From contig NHZP01000008.1 in NCBI GenBank assembly GCA_003313425.1, forward strand, positions 930,001-994,000: DNA of 64,000 bases, given 5' to 3'. Shown here one piece after another: positions 1 through 11,791 of the stretch. Position 1 is the first letter of the stretch, and each line of letters opens with the position of its first letter. The notes under the pieces are model-generated. The model did no database searches, had not been told where the DNA came from, and saw only the letters and a list, made by a program, of their open reading frames with translations. This stretch comes from Pseudopyrenochaeta lycopersici. Lineage: Eukaryota; Ascomycota; Dothideomycetes; Pleosporales; Pseudopyrenochaetaceae. Both the position numbers and the translations under genes were made by a program.

Positions 1-2277
1 CTGGGAAGTACACATCTATATGGCATTACGTCTACAAACATATGTGAAGCCTTCGCATGAGAGCATTTAAGACGTTGTCGGTGCTCAAAAAGCACATTGC
101 ACGCTGCGCGAATTGAGCTTGATTGAATCTCCAGTGGGGCACGGAAAGAGTTTTCGAGCTCCCTTGATTTACTAGGAATTAAACGTAAAGTTTTAACGTA
201 CCTTACATCGATGAGAGAAAATCAATATTCCATGCCATGCATTGTGTCACTAGAAGGGTGTAACGAACCAAGCGGTGAGATCAGGCACACAATTCGGCGA
301 GGTGTTGGGCGCTCAGACGCATAATATGGCGTCATGTGTAGCTCAAAAATTTGGGTCATCCATAAAAGGATAGCTGGTATATGGCAACAATGTAACTACG
401 TCCTTCAGAAGGATTGATACGTCCTCCAGGATAAATGATAAGTAGTCCTGAAGGACTTTGTTCAGGCGCTTGCCTTTTCTTCAGCTTCAGTGTTTAAGGC
501 TTTCTCTAGACAAGGCAGCAGATGTTACACACAGGCAGCGCGAGGCAGAGGAATGTGTTGCTGCGTGGTCTCACTTGGGTGGTATGAGCGAGACCGTGGT
601 CAGCCACATTCGATTGGATCCCAGTAGCCTTCTCACTGATGGCTCCATTGCGTATGAAATTTGGAAGGGAGAACGGTGAGATCGGTGGTGTCTGAAGCGG
701 TGGGTCTCCAAGAGGCGTGACCGAGCCGACTAAGTGGCTGTGGTTTGGTTTTACCTGTGAGCGTAAGCTTTGTCATGGCCGGCCGGCTCGATCCGATGCG
801 TCCAAATAGAACTAGTTTTCGACATTTCAGCGTATGGAGATTAACCAAGTGGATGGAATTCAGGAACGAGGCGGAGGTTTATTGGAGTATGGTTTTCGGG
901 GACCGTTCCCTGGAAATGGCTGGCCGCATCTAGCTTCATAAGGAATGCGATACCACACCTTCCATGAATCAAGTCGGATCCGGTTGCCAGCTTTTGGGGT
1001 CGGAGGCGTTCTGTCCCTGGCCCAAGTTTCTCAATCCTCACGAGTGCTCACGACTCACTCCCGCCAAAAGGATCCACTCCTCGTACTCGGAAGTCGATCC
1101 GCCCCACAACGAGTTCAGCCCTGTGGGAAGTCTTCCGTCCCATCCAGTGAGGAACTTCGTCGTCTCGCAACAGAGGAAGGCACAAGTGCTTACAATGACG
1201 AACTCAAAAACGTTTCAACGTCTCTTACTCCCGACGGAGGAGCCGGAGGCGTCGCGTCCACCGAATAGCAGGTGTGGGGTAATATCACCGTAAGCCGTCT
1301 GGACCCCATGCATTGCTCGACCCTGTGCTTTTCACAGCACCATCTCTGTTGCAGAGGAAGCTTGGTCAACGCGCGAAAGGGGGTTTTCAAACGCGCAAGT
1401 ACCGCGTCGAAGGTTTCGAGTTCTTCTCGAAGAAGCTTGTCGGCAAACAATCTCGAGTGCGGCGCGCTATTGCAGGCTAGCAGCGTTGTGAGTGGTGTGA
1501 GGGGTTGGATGGTTGAACAGACCGCATGTTCGGAGTCCGATGACTGCCTAAGCGCCTGCAGTTTGCTCTCGTCGCCTACGGCGAAGGACGGTGAGACTCG
1601 TCATGTGCAAAGACCAATGCAGCATGGTGTCGTCTCACGCTTGGGGCAGACATGCAGGAGATTGAGCGAAGAAAGGGCGGAATGCCAATTTTCCCTCGCA
1701 CAAGAAGCAAAGTGCACACCCTCAACATCAAAGATACTCAGGGGAGAACCAGAACTGGTCGGTGGTATCGCCGTGTCCGAACGATCAGCCTCCCGGGTTC
1801 GCCTAACAATGAAGACATTCATGTGCAGAATTAATTGTCCGCTCCTGTCTCGACAGTCAATGACATTGAGTTTCAATCTAGCACTGCCGTAAGCAGCCTA
1901 GTCGAAGCTGCATCCCATGCCCACCGCGACTTGGCCCCCGTGCCTTATGCAGCACAACGCAAAGGTCGGTATGACAGGGGGCGCGGACGGAGACGACGGG
2001 GATCCAGCGCGCCCTAACCACGGGTCCTTCCTGATGGTGGTTCATCAGCGGTTGCCAGCCTGGTCGCTCGCCATTACGCTTTTCAGCCCGCTGTCCTCCA
2101 TGCCCTTTGTGCCTCATTTTTCCTTCTGTCCTGAAGCGAAAAGCAGGCTGATATACTACGCCTGGTCTACCAACCTGGAGGCCGTCAACTGATCTCACCC
2201 CGCCTCTTTCTTTCGCTCCAGACAAACTGGATTCAATACTTCCCAAAAGTGATTCGCTTCACTATACACAGCTCATC
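1..2277. other. Gene-poor left flank
   Basis: I see no supportable gene. Open frames of up to about 200 codons exist on both strands, but they overlap each other, lack any recognisable domain and have low-complexity Ser/Arg/Cys-rich composition typical of chance frames. Two short imperfect hairpins built on the core TCCTTCAGAAGGA and AGTCCTGAAGGACT lie near 400-457. The last 60 bases are presumably the leader of the gene that starts at 2278. Confidence 0.5.
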
Positions 2278-3538
2278 ATGGGCAGAGTAGAGCTTACATC
2301 GCGAGAGCATCTTGAGCTCCTTCGAAGCTCTGCCTTTGAATCTGAACATGCCTGGCTGTACGACACGTCGTACCTGCAACATGACGAAGCAGCATTGGCT
2401 CTGGAGAAAGAGATTGAACAATCATATGCAAGCGTATCGCCGGACGAGAATTCAGACGAACAGATACGGATCATCAAGACGCAGATCACCATTCATAGAG
2501 AAAGGCAGAGGGCATTACGGCCGCACTTAGAGAGCGGGAGCGATCAATTTGATGCCGAAGGGAACGAATGTGTCTTCGTACCAGCACCAAACCAGTGGGG
2601 AGCGAACGGCGACCTAGACGAGGAGAGCGAAAGCTTATCAGCAGTACGTAAAGAGTCTGCTACACTAGCTTAGTTCAGCCTGTTAACATCCTCCTAGATA
2701 CAAAATATCTTAACCTGGCAAACTTCGTATTCTCCAGTCTCCTATGCACCCCTCTACGACCTCGACGAGCTTCCTTCACCTGACATTCCTTACCATTCGC
2801 TACTCGACCCCTCCCAGCCAACAACAACATACAACCTTCACCGTACACGAGAATGGACAGGATCGTCAGGTTTTCGAAAATACATCTACACAGCGCGCGA
2901 GTATTCCGACAAATACGCTTTATACATGCTGGAAACTTCACACAGAGGCGATACTCAGGTCAATGCTGCAGACTTCTACCGCGTTGCCGAATACCCACAA
3001 ACGTGCATATCTATCTTACTCTCGGGCATCGACAAAAAACGAATCTCGACTGACTCATCCAAGGATGCAGCGTATAAGAGTCGCTGTATACATCTACGAG
3101 GCCCGTTCTCGCAAGCGATCAAAGAGTATCCAGACAGACAACAGAAAATTCCGTGGTCGCCACGCCGTTTCACGTATGGTGGTCGGCGTTTTGTTTGGAA
3201 GCAAGGTGACCCGCACGACGATGCTATGCCGGAGACGCTGTATGAATATCAGAAAGATTGGGCGAAGCCAGGGAGCAGGACAGGCAAGCGATGTGACGAT
3301 GCGAAGCCGATAAAGTTGGTCTGGGGAGAAAAGAGGAGGAAGGGCAAGGTCGACAGCTACACGATTCACTTCAAAGGCGGCATGGATCAAGTGTTCAGAG
3401 AAATACTACTGGCCAGTCAGATGGCGAGACAGGTATGTCTGTTCACTGCTATGGATTGAATAGAAACGGACTTGGGCGGCTTTGTATTTGTATAATGAAT
3501 TATTATGACAGCGAAAGGAGTTTGGCATGGAACCGTAG
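2278..3538 (+). CDS. Conserved-looking hypothetical protein, three exons
   Basis: Proposed exons are 2278-2647, 2738-3432 and 3512-3538, giving 363 residues. The first intron uses a GTAAAG donor and a TCTCCAG acceptor. The second uses a GTATGT donor and a GACAG acceptor, and adds the short tail RKEFGMEP. If the second intron is not spliced, the frame ends at 3459 instead. The N-terminal third is acidic and helical. The central and C-terminal part is dense in aromatic and basic residues (EWTGSSGFRKYIYTAREY near residue 150, later RRFTYGGRRFVWK), which suggests a folded beta-rich domain. There is no signal peptide and no membrane segment. I do not recognise the family. The alternation of short aromatic strands is faintly like Tubby/LURP-type folds, but that is speculation. 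Both introns keep phase and the codon pattern is regular, so I am fairly sure it is a real gene but cannot give a function. Confidence 0.65.
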
Positions 3539-3799
3539 GATACGGCAAGGATACCACTAAGCGGCATTGAGCACCTCAGCTCATAGATGGGCTTCGAGCA
3601 TTACGTTTGGGCTGTTATTTTGGAAGGCATACTTCATAGAGAGCTCTTTTGACCTCATCACATCTTCTTAGGCCAAGTCGGCCCTTATCGTTGATAGATT
3701 GCCATCTACGCATTCAATCGACAAAAACATGATTCATCATTGCATCCACCTCGGTATCATATATCATCGTGACTATTGATTTGCCTCAGTAACGGTAGT

Positions 3800-4258
3800 T
3801 TACTCCCCAACAGCTTCCCAAGCACTCAAGGGATCCGCCCAAATCTCCCAGTGTCCAATCTTCCCACTTCCGTCGAACTCACTGAATCGATAAATAAACT
3901 GCTCGTCCCATCCTTTCCCTGTCTTCTTGCTCGTGAATCTCCCCTTTCCTACCACACTTGCCATTCCACTCTCTGCATCTACAATGAACCCTCCCTTTCC
4001 AGGGAATGAACTCTCATCCAGTTTCATCTCTAGTACATCAGTCATCATTGTGAAATACTCTTCGCACCCTTCTTTGCCTTCGAAAGTTTTGGCCAAGAAT
4101 GGTAAGCGTGAGCGTGACCATTCGGGGCCATGCTCTGTGATTTTGGGGCTGCTGCTAAAGTACTTTTGCAGCAGCTCTGTGGGAGGTGGGGGAGAGAGGA
4201 GGGCGTTGCAGAACGAGTACGCGGTGCTGCGCAGCATTGTGCTGTGCGCTGATGACAT
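3800..4258 (-). CDS. Small NTF2/SnoaL-like protein
   Basis: Single exon of 152 residues. It starts with an ATG in the context of several Ser codons (MSSAHSTMLRSTAY). The length, a helical N-terminus (residues 8-30, with FCNAL and LLQKYF), a central YFTMMTDVLEMKL helix or strand, and C-terminal strands (FIYRFSEFDGSGKIGHWEIWADPLSAW) match the cone-shaped NTF2-like/SnoaL fold common in fungi. The ending 'GKIGHWEIWADPLSAW' is typical of this fold, where a last strand closes the ligand pocket. Members range from small-molecule binding proteins to isomerases and cyclases, so the substrate cannot be deduced. There is no signal peptide, so a cytosolic location is expected. It is convergent with the hypothetical gene ending at 3538 and has no biosynthetic neighbours. 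Confidence 0.7.
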   Translation of the reverse strand: MSSAHSTMLRSTAYSFCNALLSPPPPTELLQKYFSSSPKITEHGPEWSRSRLPFLAKTFEGKEGCEEYFTMMTDVLEMKLDESSFPGKGGFIVDAESGMASVVGKGRFTSKKTGKGWDEQFIYRFSEFDGSGKIGHWEIWADPLSAWEAVGE

Positions 4259-6411
4259 GGCTGGCTGTTGACCCTTGCTCTCTGGTGCCGACTCTGCCTA
4301 AATGGGGACTCCGGAAGCAGAAGGGTTGGTATCTTTACAGCACGCGATACACACGTGTGAATGTTGGCCTGTGGGTGGGTGGGTGGACCGTTGGCGTGGC
4401 ATAAAAGCCGCGTATCAACTTTCCTGATTCGATGTTACCTGGAAGTCAGAATCGTGGCTGCATAGACAGCGGATGTTCCGTGTCTTAGATGGTGTGCTAA
4501 CGCTTCTGTCGGGCCTGTTTGGCGAAGCGGTGGGCGTCAAGCTATCGACGTATGTAAGAAATTAGTCTTTGATTTCCAAACGTCACCGCCTCGGCACCAA
4601 ACTCTCCTCGAAGCCTTAGAAGCACGCTAGAACCAGTGGGGTCGTATTCAAATCACAGCACCCAATCATGCTGCAAGTTTGGGAACGGCTGGACGGATAG
4701 CGGGATTCATCGTTCGACGCTTTCATAAGGGTCCTCGTATGACACCCATTGGACTGGGATTTAGGGGATGTTTGGGTGCGGCTTGATGCCAGAGCGATTA
4801 TGTTAAGTCGGATGTAGGTTAGCTAAGCGTGTCATTTGATCCTTGTCGCAGTTCCAGTCTCCTTTGCAACTCCCAATGATTTCAGATTTTTTTATGTCAG
4901 CTCACGGTGTTTCCTTATTGAGTAAGCAGTCATGTGGAAGGCGTAGCAAGCCTGCAATGCCACCTGATTTCTTGCGTGGTTGGCCACTATGAGATCAAAT
5001 CAAATAACAGGGCGTTGGAATACAATAGCACTATCCAATACATCATCTCTCCCCAGCTCGCCGAAGACAGGCAACGTCAGCAAGGCTGCCACCTCATTTA
5101 ATATGCGGCTTACTTGCGTTTTACGGCACGGAAGTTTCTTTGCCTCCTTCTGCGGAGATATTGAGCTGAGTCAGATCCAAATGTCACCTTAGGACAATCT
5201 CTGTACGTTTTGCCGGATGTGCAAATAGCGTATATCCATATGCGACAAAAGAGGAAAAGCGCTCGTTGTAGACAGGCCAAGGCCTTTACCGGAACCTCGT
5301 CATCAATAAAACTCAACAGGGCTGGGGTTTTGATCTTCATCGAGAAGCAGTGCTAGTATTTGTAAAGTTGTCACAACGAAATACTCTAATATACTTACTT
5401 ACTTAATGGGCGTACAGATGTGAATTCCAGCCCTTCCGATTCAGCCATATGCTTAAACCTCACTTCAAACACATTGGATAGATGATGTTAGTATACAAAA
5501 GGAAGACGTGAATATCCACTACCCTTCAGGGCCAAAATGAGCGATGATCACAAGCTCGGCGACAGTGGACGTTGAAGAGGACAACGGGTAGTCTCCATCT
5601 ACAACAACATGCACCACAGCATCGGCATTTCCCGATTGTTTAAGATACAACCTGGAAGAGTGCAAGCTCACTTTGGAGGGACATCTCTTTGGATCCAAGC
5701 ATGGTCTCTGTGGGAATGCGGCTAGCGCCTCGCTACGGGTGATCCTCGGAGCTCATAGCTTTCTTCCTCCGAAAACCGTAAACTTTTGAGCTCACTCTTC
5801 CTCCATCCTCAACGGTTTGCCCGCTCTGACCGGGCACAGGTACAGCCATAGGAGTCTAGGTCTACTGAATAATTCAGCCATGTTTGAATCTCTGTTCTTT
5901 GTTGCTCACCCGCAGGAATAGGCGCCGAACACGAAGGTTTTTTTGGTACGTTCGATTCTTTTCGCAGCATTTCGCTGCACACATGGGCTCCAAGATGACA
6001 ATGTACATCGACCATTAAACACTTTAGGAAGAGCCGGAAAAGGTATGGCTAGCATCGACATATGCTACGCCGTCGCTGCTTATAACTTGGTCTCTGAAGA
6101 GCACTCTTTCATTCACGCACTGCACATACTCTGATTGAGCAGTCACTAACAGAGAGCATCACAGATTTATCTAAGCCGAAGCTGGGATCACGATACCTCT
6201 TGTATACTCATCAACGACGCCAGTCTTGAGCCACAATCTTGAATACCTCCACAAGCGCTACACAAACACGGATGATTTGTGTGTAAGGGACTTCCGTGAA
6301 CTGTGTTGACTCTTAAGAGAATACATTATGGCCGGCGTTGAAAACAGCATAGGTCTAGTAAAGGGAATGCGCAATGGGGAATTATAGCTTGAATACTCGT
6401 GGTATGAGAGG
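4259..6411. other. Intergenic region without visible gene
   Basis: About 2.1 kb in which I see only short overlapping frames (under 80 codons) with no recognisable domain. A G-rich run of GTGGGTGGGTGGGTGG type occurs near 4372-4387, and a short TACT/TTAC simple repeat near 5395-5405. The left end is the upstream region of the NTF2-like gene and the right end is the 3' flank of the Ada-type gene. Confidence 0.45.
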
Positions 6412-7236
6412 CTATGTACAAAGAATATCTGTCAGGCTGTCGCAACGCATCAAGGCTGCCATGTCTTGCTCGAATGTCGAAATGGCCGGCATGTCTTTTT
6501 CTTCTAGTAGGGTGAATGGTGCCGAGATCGTTTCGAAGGGCTTGTTGAGCTTGTCGTTGACGGAGAAGGGATCTGGTGCCATATCATTAAGCTCGTAGCC
6601 TACACTCCAAGATTGAAGTAGCACATTTACATCAGTCTCTGCCCCGAGCTCCATTGTCGACCCTTGAGCTGTTCCGAGTATGGAACTATCGGTGAAGATT
6701 GGGTTCGGATCAGTCTCAAAATCTACCAGGTCATTGAAGTCGAATATTTCCCAGTCTGGTGTGGAAGTGCTCGCTTCGCTTCCAGTCGAAACCGGGGCTG
6801 CACCCGGACTGTTTTGTTCTGCTGTCTTTGCCTTCGCGTACTCTTTTGGTGTCACACCTGTTTTGTCTTTGAAGATCTTATGGAAGTAGCGTGGGGTGAG
6901 GCCAACCTTGTCCGCCAGATCTTGCAACCTGAAGGCTTTTGGAGTACTTTTCTGCAAGGCCTCATCAATAAGCAAGCAAGCCCGTTCCACTGCTCGTTCT
7001 TGAGGATCCTCAAATATAGCATTTGGTTTGCATCTCTTGCACGCTCTGAACCCTGCCGCTTCTGCCTCAAGAGCGGTCTTATAGAAGTCAACGTTCGCTC
7101 TGCGTGCTAGTCTTCCTGGACAGGTAGGTCGACAGTAAATCTTGGTCGATTTCACCGAGTAGATGAAGTGCCCGTTCGCGTTTGCATCGCGGGTTGTGAG
7201 AGCGCGCCAACGTGTTGCATCAGTAGTGTAGGCCAT
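6412..7236 (-). CDS. Ada-type metal-binding domain plus AraC helix-turn-helix regulator
   Basis: Single exon, 274 residues from the first ATG at 7236; two further in-frame codons upstream begin with GTG only. Residues 5-71 match the N-terminal Ada domain: RW near the start, RDANANGHFIYSVKSTKIYC, and four cysteines at 35, 39, 66 and 69 (CRPTC and CKRC). In bacterial Ada these bind zinc, and one of them accepts a methyl group from methyl-phosphotriesters in DNA. Residues 85-140 form one AraC-type helix-turn-helix (LQDLADKVGLTPRYFHKIFK). The bacterial C-terminal O6-methylguanine transferase with its PCHR active site is absent. Instead there are about 130 residues rich in Asp, Glu, Ser and Phe (for example DWEIFDFNDLVDFETDP), resembling an acidic activation domain. 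It is probably a nuclear DNA-alkylation-responsive factor (inference). Such Ada/AraC proteins are known in ascomycetes and are usually taken to be of bacterial origin. Confidence 0.85.
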   Translation of the reverse strand: MAYTTDATRWRALTTRDANANGHFIYSVKSTKIYCRPTCPGRLARRANVDFYKTALEAEAAGFRACKRCKPNAIFEDPQERAVERACLLIDEALQKSTPKAFRLQDLADKVGLTPRYFHKIFKDKTGVTPKEYAKAKTAEQNSPGAAPVSTGSEASTSTPDWEIFDFNDLVDFETDPNPIFTDSSILGTAQGSTMELGAETDVNVLLQSWSVGYELNDMAPDPFSVNDKLNKPFETISAPFTLLEEKDMPAISTFEQDMAALMRCDSLTDILCT

Positions 7237-7885
7237 CAGCACTGGGATCCTTCTTCACTACATATTCTTAGATATGTTTACTCTTGAACTCATCTTTGAG
7301 GATACCTTACAGTCGTTTTGACAGAGTTTGTCGAGTAGAAATTATGGTAGCTGCCTAGGAAACCCGACGGAACAAACCCCAAAGCTGCTGACAAATAGTG
7401 CGTGCCTCTGAAGAGAATGTGTAGCCAGGACACCAGCACCCAAGCAAAACGAAGAAGTATGTAAGAAGACAAGATGGAGCTTATTGGTGTCGTGATATCT
7501 AGAGGCAGTCGATGACCTTATATCCGATGTGTGAAACTCCCAGCCAGCCTATGCTTTGTTGCGCTCTGATTGGTCATATTGAAAGCAAAAGCTATGACGC
7601 ATGCTTATTGCGATGCCTCTTTCAGTCTACACACTATCGAACCGAACGCGCCAACGTACGCAACGCTTCGAAACTGCTCGCGAGAAGAGCGATGACACAA
7701 ACGAGGATTGGTCACATGATTCCGTGGATGTGCCATCATGGCTCTTTCCTGCCCTATGTCTGTTATGCTACAAGAGGCAAGAGTGATGCAACCACTGACG
7801 CGGAACGCGCAGAATCATGGGGCAAAACATGTGTCATTTTTTACATTGACGCAAATATATTAACATCATTCGCAACCCATCCGTT
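7237..7885. promoter_or_regulatory. Shared upstream region of the Ada-type gene and the MLH2-like gene
   Basis: These 649 bases separate two divergent start codons (7236 on minus, 7886 on plus), so the region must hold both promoters. ATTGG (inverted CCAAT) occurs near 7568 and 7708. Several short ACGCG/GCGCC elements occur near 7648 and 7797. These are common in fungal promoters and prove no specific regulator. No open frame here is supportable. Confidence 0.45.
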
Positions 7886-10800
7886 ATGGAAGACTGCCCA
7901 GATGCTGTGCCATTACCAGGTATTGCTGCTCTACCACCAGCGACAGCGAGACGGATTGGCTCAGGTCAAGTCCTCGTCGACCCCAGTTCGGTCGTCAAAG
8001 AGTTGATAGAAAACGCTCTTGATGCCAGAGCAAAGAGTATCTTCGTCGATATAACCACTAATACGATAGATCTTATCCAAGTGAAGGATGATGGCCACGG
8101 TATACCAGCTGAGGATCGCGTTCTAGTGTGCCGCCGCTATTGTACAAGTAAGATCAGGGACTTTAATGACCTAAAGGAGTTGGGTGGTAAATGGCTCGGC
8201 TTCCGCGGTGAGGCGCTGTCAAGTATGGCAGAGATGAGTGGCGCGCTCACAGTCGCTACTAGAGTGGAAGGCGAGCCTGTGGCTGTTTTGCTAATGTACG
8301 GCCACAATGGTGAGCTTTCTTGGTGAGTTTGCTGTTAATTTCTCTTACAGAGAGCTTTGATTAATGGTGAGGTAGCTCAGCGCGTCAATCACATCCGGTC
8401 GGAACAACAGTGAAAGTGACCAACTTCTTCGAGCATGTACCAGTTCGCCGACAAACAGCTATTAAAAGCTCTGGCAAATGTATCACAAAGATTCATCGGC
8501 TGATGCAAGCGTACGCACTCGCCAGGCCCACTGTTCGATTCAAACTTCATTTGCTCAAGGCAAAGAACAACCAAGGCGATTTTGTCTACGCACCAAAGGC
8601 AAACGCGAGTATCAAAGATGCGGTGCTTAAGGTCATTGGAAATAATTGCGCCCTCCAATGTGACTGGACTGCCATAGAGACAGATGGCTTCGAGATTCAT
8701 GCCTTCCTACCAAAGCCCGCCGCGAGCGGGCCACAAGTTGCCAATCACGGTGCTTTTGTTTCCGTCGATGCCAGGCCGGTATCAAATAGCCGAGGGACTA
8801 TCAAACAAGTGGTGGCAGCTGTTAAACATAAGTTGCGCAAGTCAAATTCCTCCCTTGCAACTGTAAAAGACCCCTTCTTCTGCATGAATATCATTTGTCC
8901 ACCGGACAGTTATGATCCGAATATCGAGCCGGCAAAAGATGATATCATGTTTGAAAGTGGAGAGATTGTCCTAGGCGCCCTTCAGAGATTACTGAAGTCC
9001 TACTACCCTGAGGCCACTGTCGAGGCTGAGGGTGTTGGCCCGCCAACATCTGGTCAAAGTGACCAAGAATTCCAGTCTGAGGCGCTACCAGATCTTGAAC
9101 AGTCGCCCATCTCGACCTACAAACATACTCCAAACGACGTTAACGACCGAAATCCGTCTGAAGCACCGCAAGAACAGTCACGGTGGAGATCCAGTATGTA
9201 TGGTATTGATGAAGAGGATATGGGGTTCCTACAAGAAAATCAGCTGCCAATTATCGAAGAAAAAGAAGAAGAGCTTCGATCTGCGGCTTTGTCAAACCCC
9301 TGGACCATCGCAAGAATGAACGCCATCATCAAGCCGAAGAATATCGCCAGCAATGGACAGTTGCCGAGCCCAGCTAAGAGTCCAAGTGGAGCATATTTTG
9401 AGCGTCGTTCTTCCGCACAAGTGATAGCCCCACTGCAAACCTTCGCAGCAGAGCCTTTGACGCCTCAAACGCCATCAAGAAGAAACATTCCTCGGTCATT
9501 GTTGGACGGTGAACTAGAGCATAGCATTCAGCACCATGAACAGACACCACTTCAAGAAAATGCGATCGAGGTTGGCAGTGGAGAGATATCGGTACTAGGA
9601 GAGCGTGGACGACCCAATATGTCTTCAGCTAAGGAAGGAGACATGCTTCGAAATGTTCAACATTCCTCCGCGCGTATTAAACCCATATGGCCTGATTATT
9701 TCCAACCTAGTCCAACATCTGTGTCAGCAACGAATATTCTAGCTCGCTCGCAAAAAAGACCTCCTTCAATGGCATCAGCTCCATTTTGCAACCAACCAAG
9801 ACAATCAACACATGTCGACTTACCGGTCGTCCCGCCGACACAAGAATCAAATGATATCTGGTTTGGACAACCAATGCGAGGCTCTCAGCCTTCATCATCT
9901 TGCCGTCCAAGGCGGATTAATCATCAGAAAGTCTTGTCCTTTCCGAATGAAATACGGTTAGATTTAGTAGCACCAGAGGGTTCCAGGGAGAACAAACTGT
10001 TTTCCGAAAATAACACAGATATCCGCGACTTCCTCGATAGGAGTAGGATCGGCCAAGATGAGAGCTTCGCCGAATTTATACCGGACCTAAGTTTCCCGTC
10101 GATTAGCATGAAATCTCAACGAAGCCAGCTTAGAGGCCAAGTTCAGCTGGTTGCTGGTGTTGCTGAGGGTCCGCTCTCGTGCAAGAGTACACGCGGTGCG
10201 TCATTTCGCGGGAGGTCTAGAGCAACTTCTGCAGAACCTCAACCACGCTCAAATCACTTTAGAGACCAACTAATGTGCCCCTCTGATCCTAAAAAGATTG
10301 GAAAAGCGTGTAAAAAAGTAGCTCCTATTCGCCCATCAAGGGCATCGTCCGCGGGAAGCACGCCCTCACTGCTCTTCAATAGCAGGCTCGATAACATTAG
10401 AGACACCATGAAACTATACAAAGCCAATTGCACGACAAAGGAGCATAAAGATATGGCCCAACAGCGTCAATCCCATGAGAATGGCGTCTCTCGATCGCAC
10501 ACTCCTGGATCTTCTTCATCAAGAGATACTCGTCCATCACTATGTCATAAGCGGCCAGAAGAGGCGACCACATCACGAAACCCTTATCTCAGTGGCAATC
10601 CATCATTCAACGTCGGAGAGATGGATGCTCTCTTTAGAGCGCACGGAGAGCAAACATGCTCCTCTCGTAGTTCATCTACTGGAACAGAATGTAGAGCGAA
10701 GCCTTCTGTCGCCCCGCCTCTCGAAACGGCTCGCAAAGCACCATATGTTAAACGTCATACTCCGCTTGGGCTCGAACGCACGATGTCTGCTAAGCTCCTA

Positions 10801-11454
10801 CTTGAGCGTGTGCCTCATATGTACGAAATTCAGGAACTTGCATTACCTATGAATACAGACATCAGATCTATTGTTGAGATTTCACGCAAGCTCGACATGA
10901 GTTTCAATAGCCTCGAGTGGGGCTATGCAGTCAATGACACGTTCAGCGTCTTCGCCGAGCTCATAGTAGAGCGAACTATCATAGACTGGGTCTTGAAGCT
11001 AGACGGGATATTGAGTAAGCAATACGGGCGCATGGGTGGCGTAGATACACGCTCTGAAATCCGCGAAGGCATTCAAAGGGGTCTTGATGCCAGAAAAGAG
11101 GAGCTTAAAGTTGTTGAGACGATCGAAGACACTTGCGAGACTTTTTCCGCCAACGACGAATGTACGACGAGAATCGTCAACAATATGATCAACAGGCACG
11201 ACAATAGCATCTACTCCGATCCTAATGAAGTGACTGGTAAGACTAATTCCGACCTCCCTAGTATCAACGTCCAACAGGACGTCCATGAGCGACATCGGAA
11301 AGGAGCGGATGAGATATCCGAGATCAACATGTCGCAGTCTGTAGATTCATACATAACGATGTCAAAAGTGGCCGAGGTCAACGAAGAAAATAGTGCCGAC
11401 GAGACCGATGAGTACCACAACGACATCGAGGACGAAATGTTGATGGACTTGTGA
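7886..11454 (+). CDS. MLH2: MutL homologue, MLH2 (human PMS1-like) mismatch repair protein
   Basis: Two exons, 7886-8322 and 8376-11454, giving 1171 residues. The N-terminal GHKL ATPase is clear: ELIENALDA around residue 40, DDGHGI around 70 and GFRGEALSS around 110. It is followed by the second part of the ATPase region (GTTVKVTNFFEHVPVRR) and an S5-like domain (VSVDARPVS). A very long Ser/Pro/Gln-rich linker spans residues of about 370-900. The C-terminal region (LLLERVPHMYEIQELALPM) is short, and I cannot find the metal-binding DQHAxxExxxxE nuclease motif of MLH1-PMS1/MLH3 partners. The missing nuclease motif and the ATPase sequence fit the MLH2/human PMS1 branch, which pairs with MLH1 and acts as an accessory factor. 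Meiotic MLH3 is less likely because it carries the nuclease motif. The protein is expected to be nuclear. It is divergent from the Ada-type gene. Confidence 0.85.
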
Positions 11455-11791
11455 TGTGGAGCAGGAATCAATGTATCATCAGGAGCTGTGAGAGGTGGAA
11501 TGTGGTACTGATATGAAGATGCATCGTGGGACCAGAGTGTGCAATTTATTGAAGGTGTATGTTTCGGAGGTGTGGCACGTGAATTTGCAAGACGTGAGCG
11601 AGGAGGAATCGGCATGGGCATGTAGTCGTAGTAATCAGTATAGTATGGAGATTCTATGGGTATCTGCAGATGCACACATCAAGAACGTTGAGAATCACCC
11701 CAACGCCTGTTATATCGCAGCTCTCCCCACCAATCCATGACCTTGAATGCTTCCGTTACCTCACATTACTTTTCATTGTTTCTAAGATCCT
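11455..11791. other. Convergent 3' flank between MLH2-like and TRM5
   Basis: 337 bases between two converging stop codons. No gene is visible; it must hold the two 3' UTRs and polyadenylation signals. Confidence 0.4.

Noticed and set aside
400..457. Short inverted repeats that could be ends of a MITE
   Set aside because: The two hairpins are small and imperfect, with no target-site duplication or matching distant copy in the window.
1272..1892. 206-codon open frame on plus in the left flank
   Set aside because: Low-complexity Ser/Cys/Arg composition, overlapped by frames on the other strand, and no domain or plausible splice context.
4637..4672. tRNA T-arm-like TTCAAATC sequence
   Set aside because: No matching D-arm, anticodon arm or acceptor stem at the required spacing.
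8389..8700. Minus-strand frame inside the MLH2-like gene
   Set aside because: Shadow of the conserved ATPase-region coding sequence on the plus strand.
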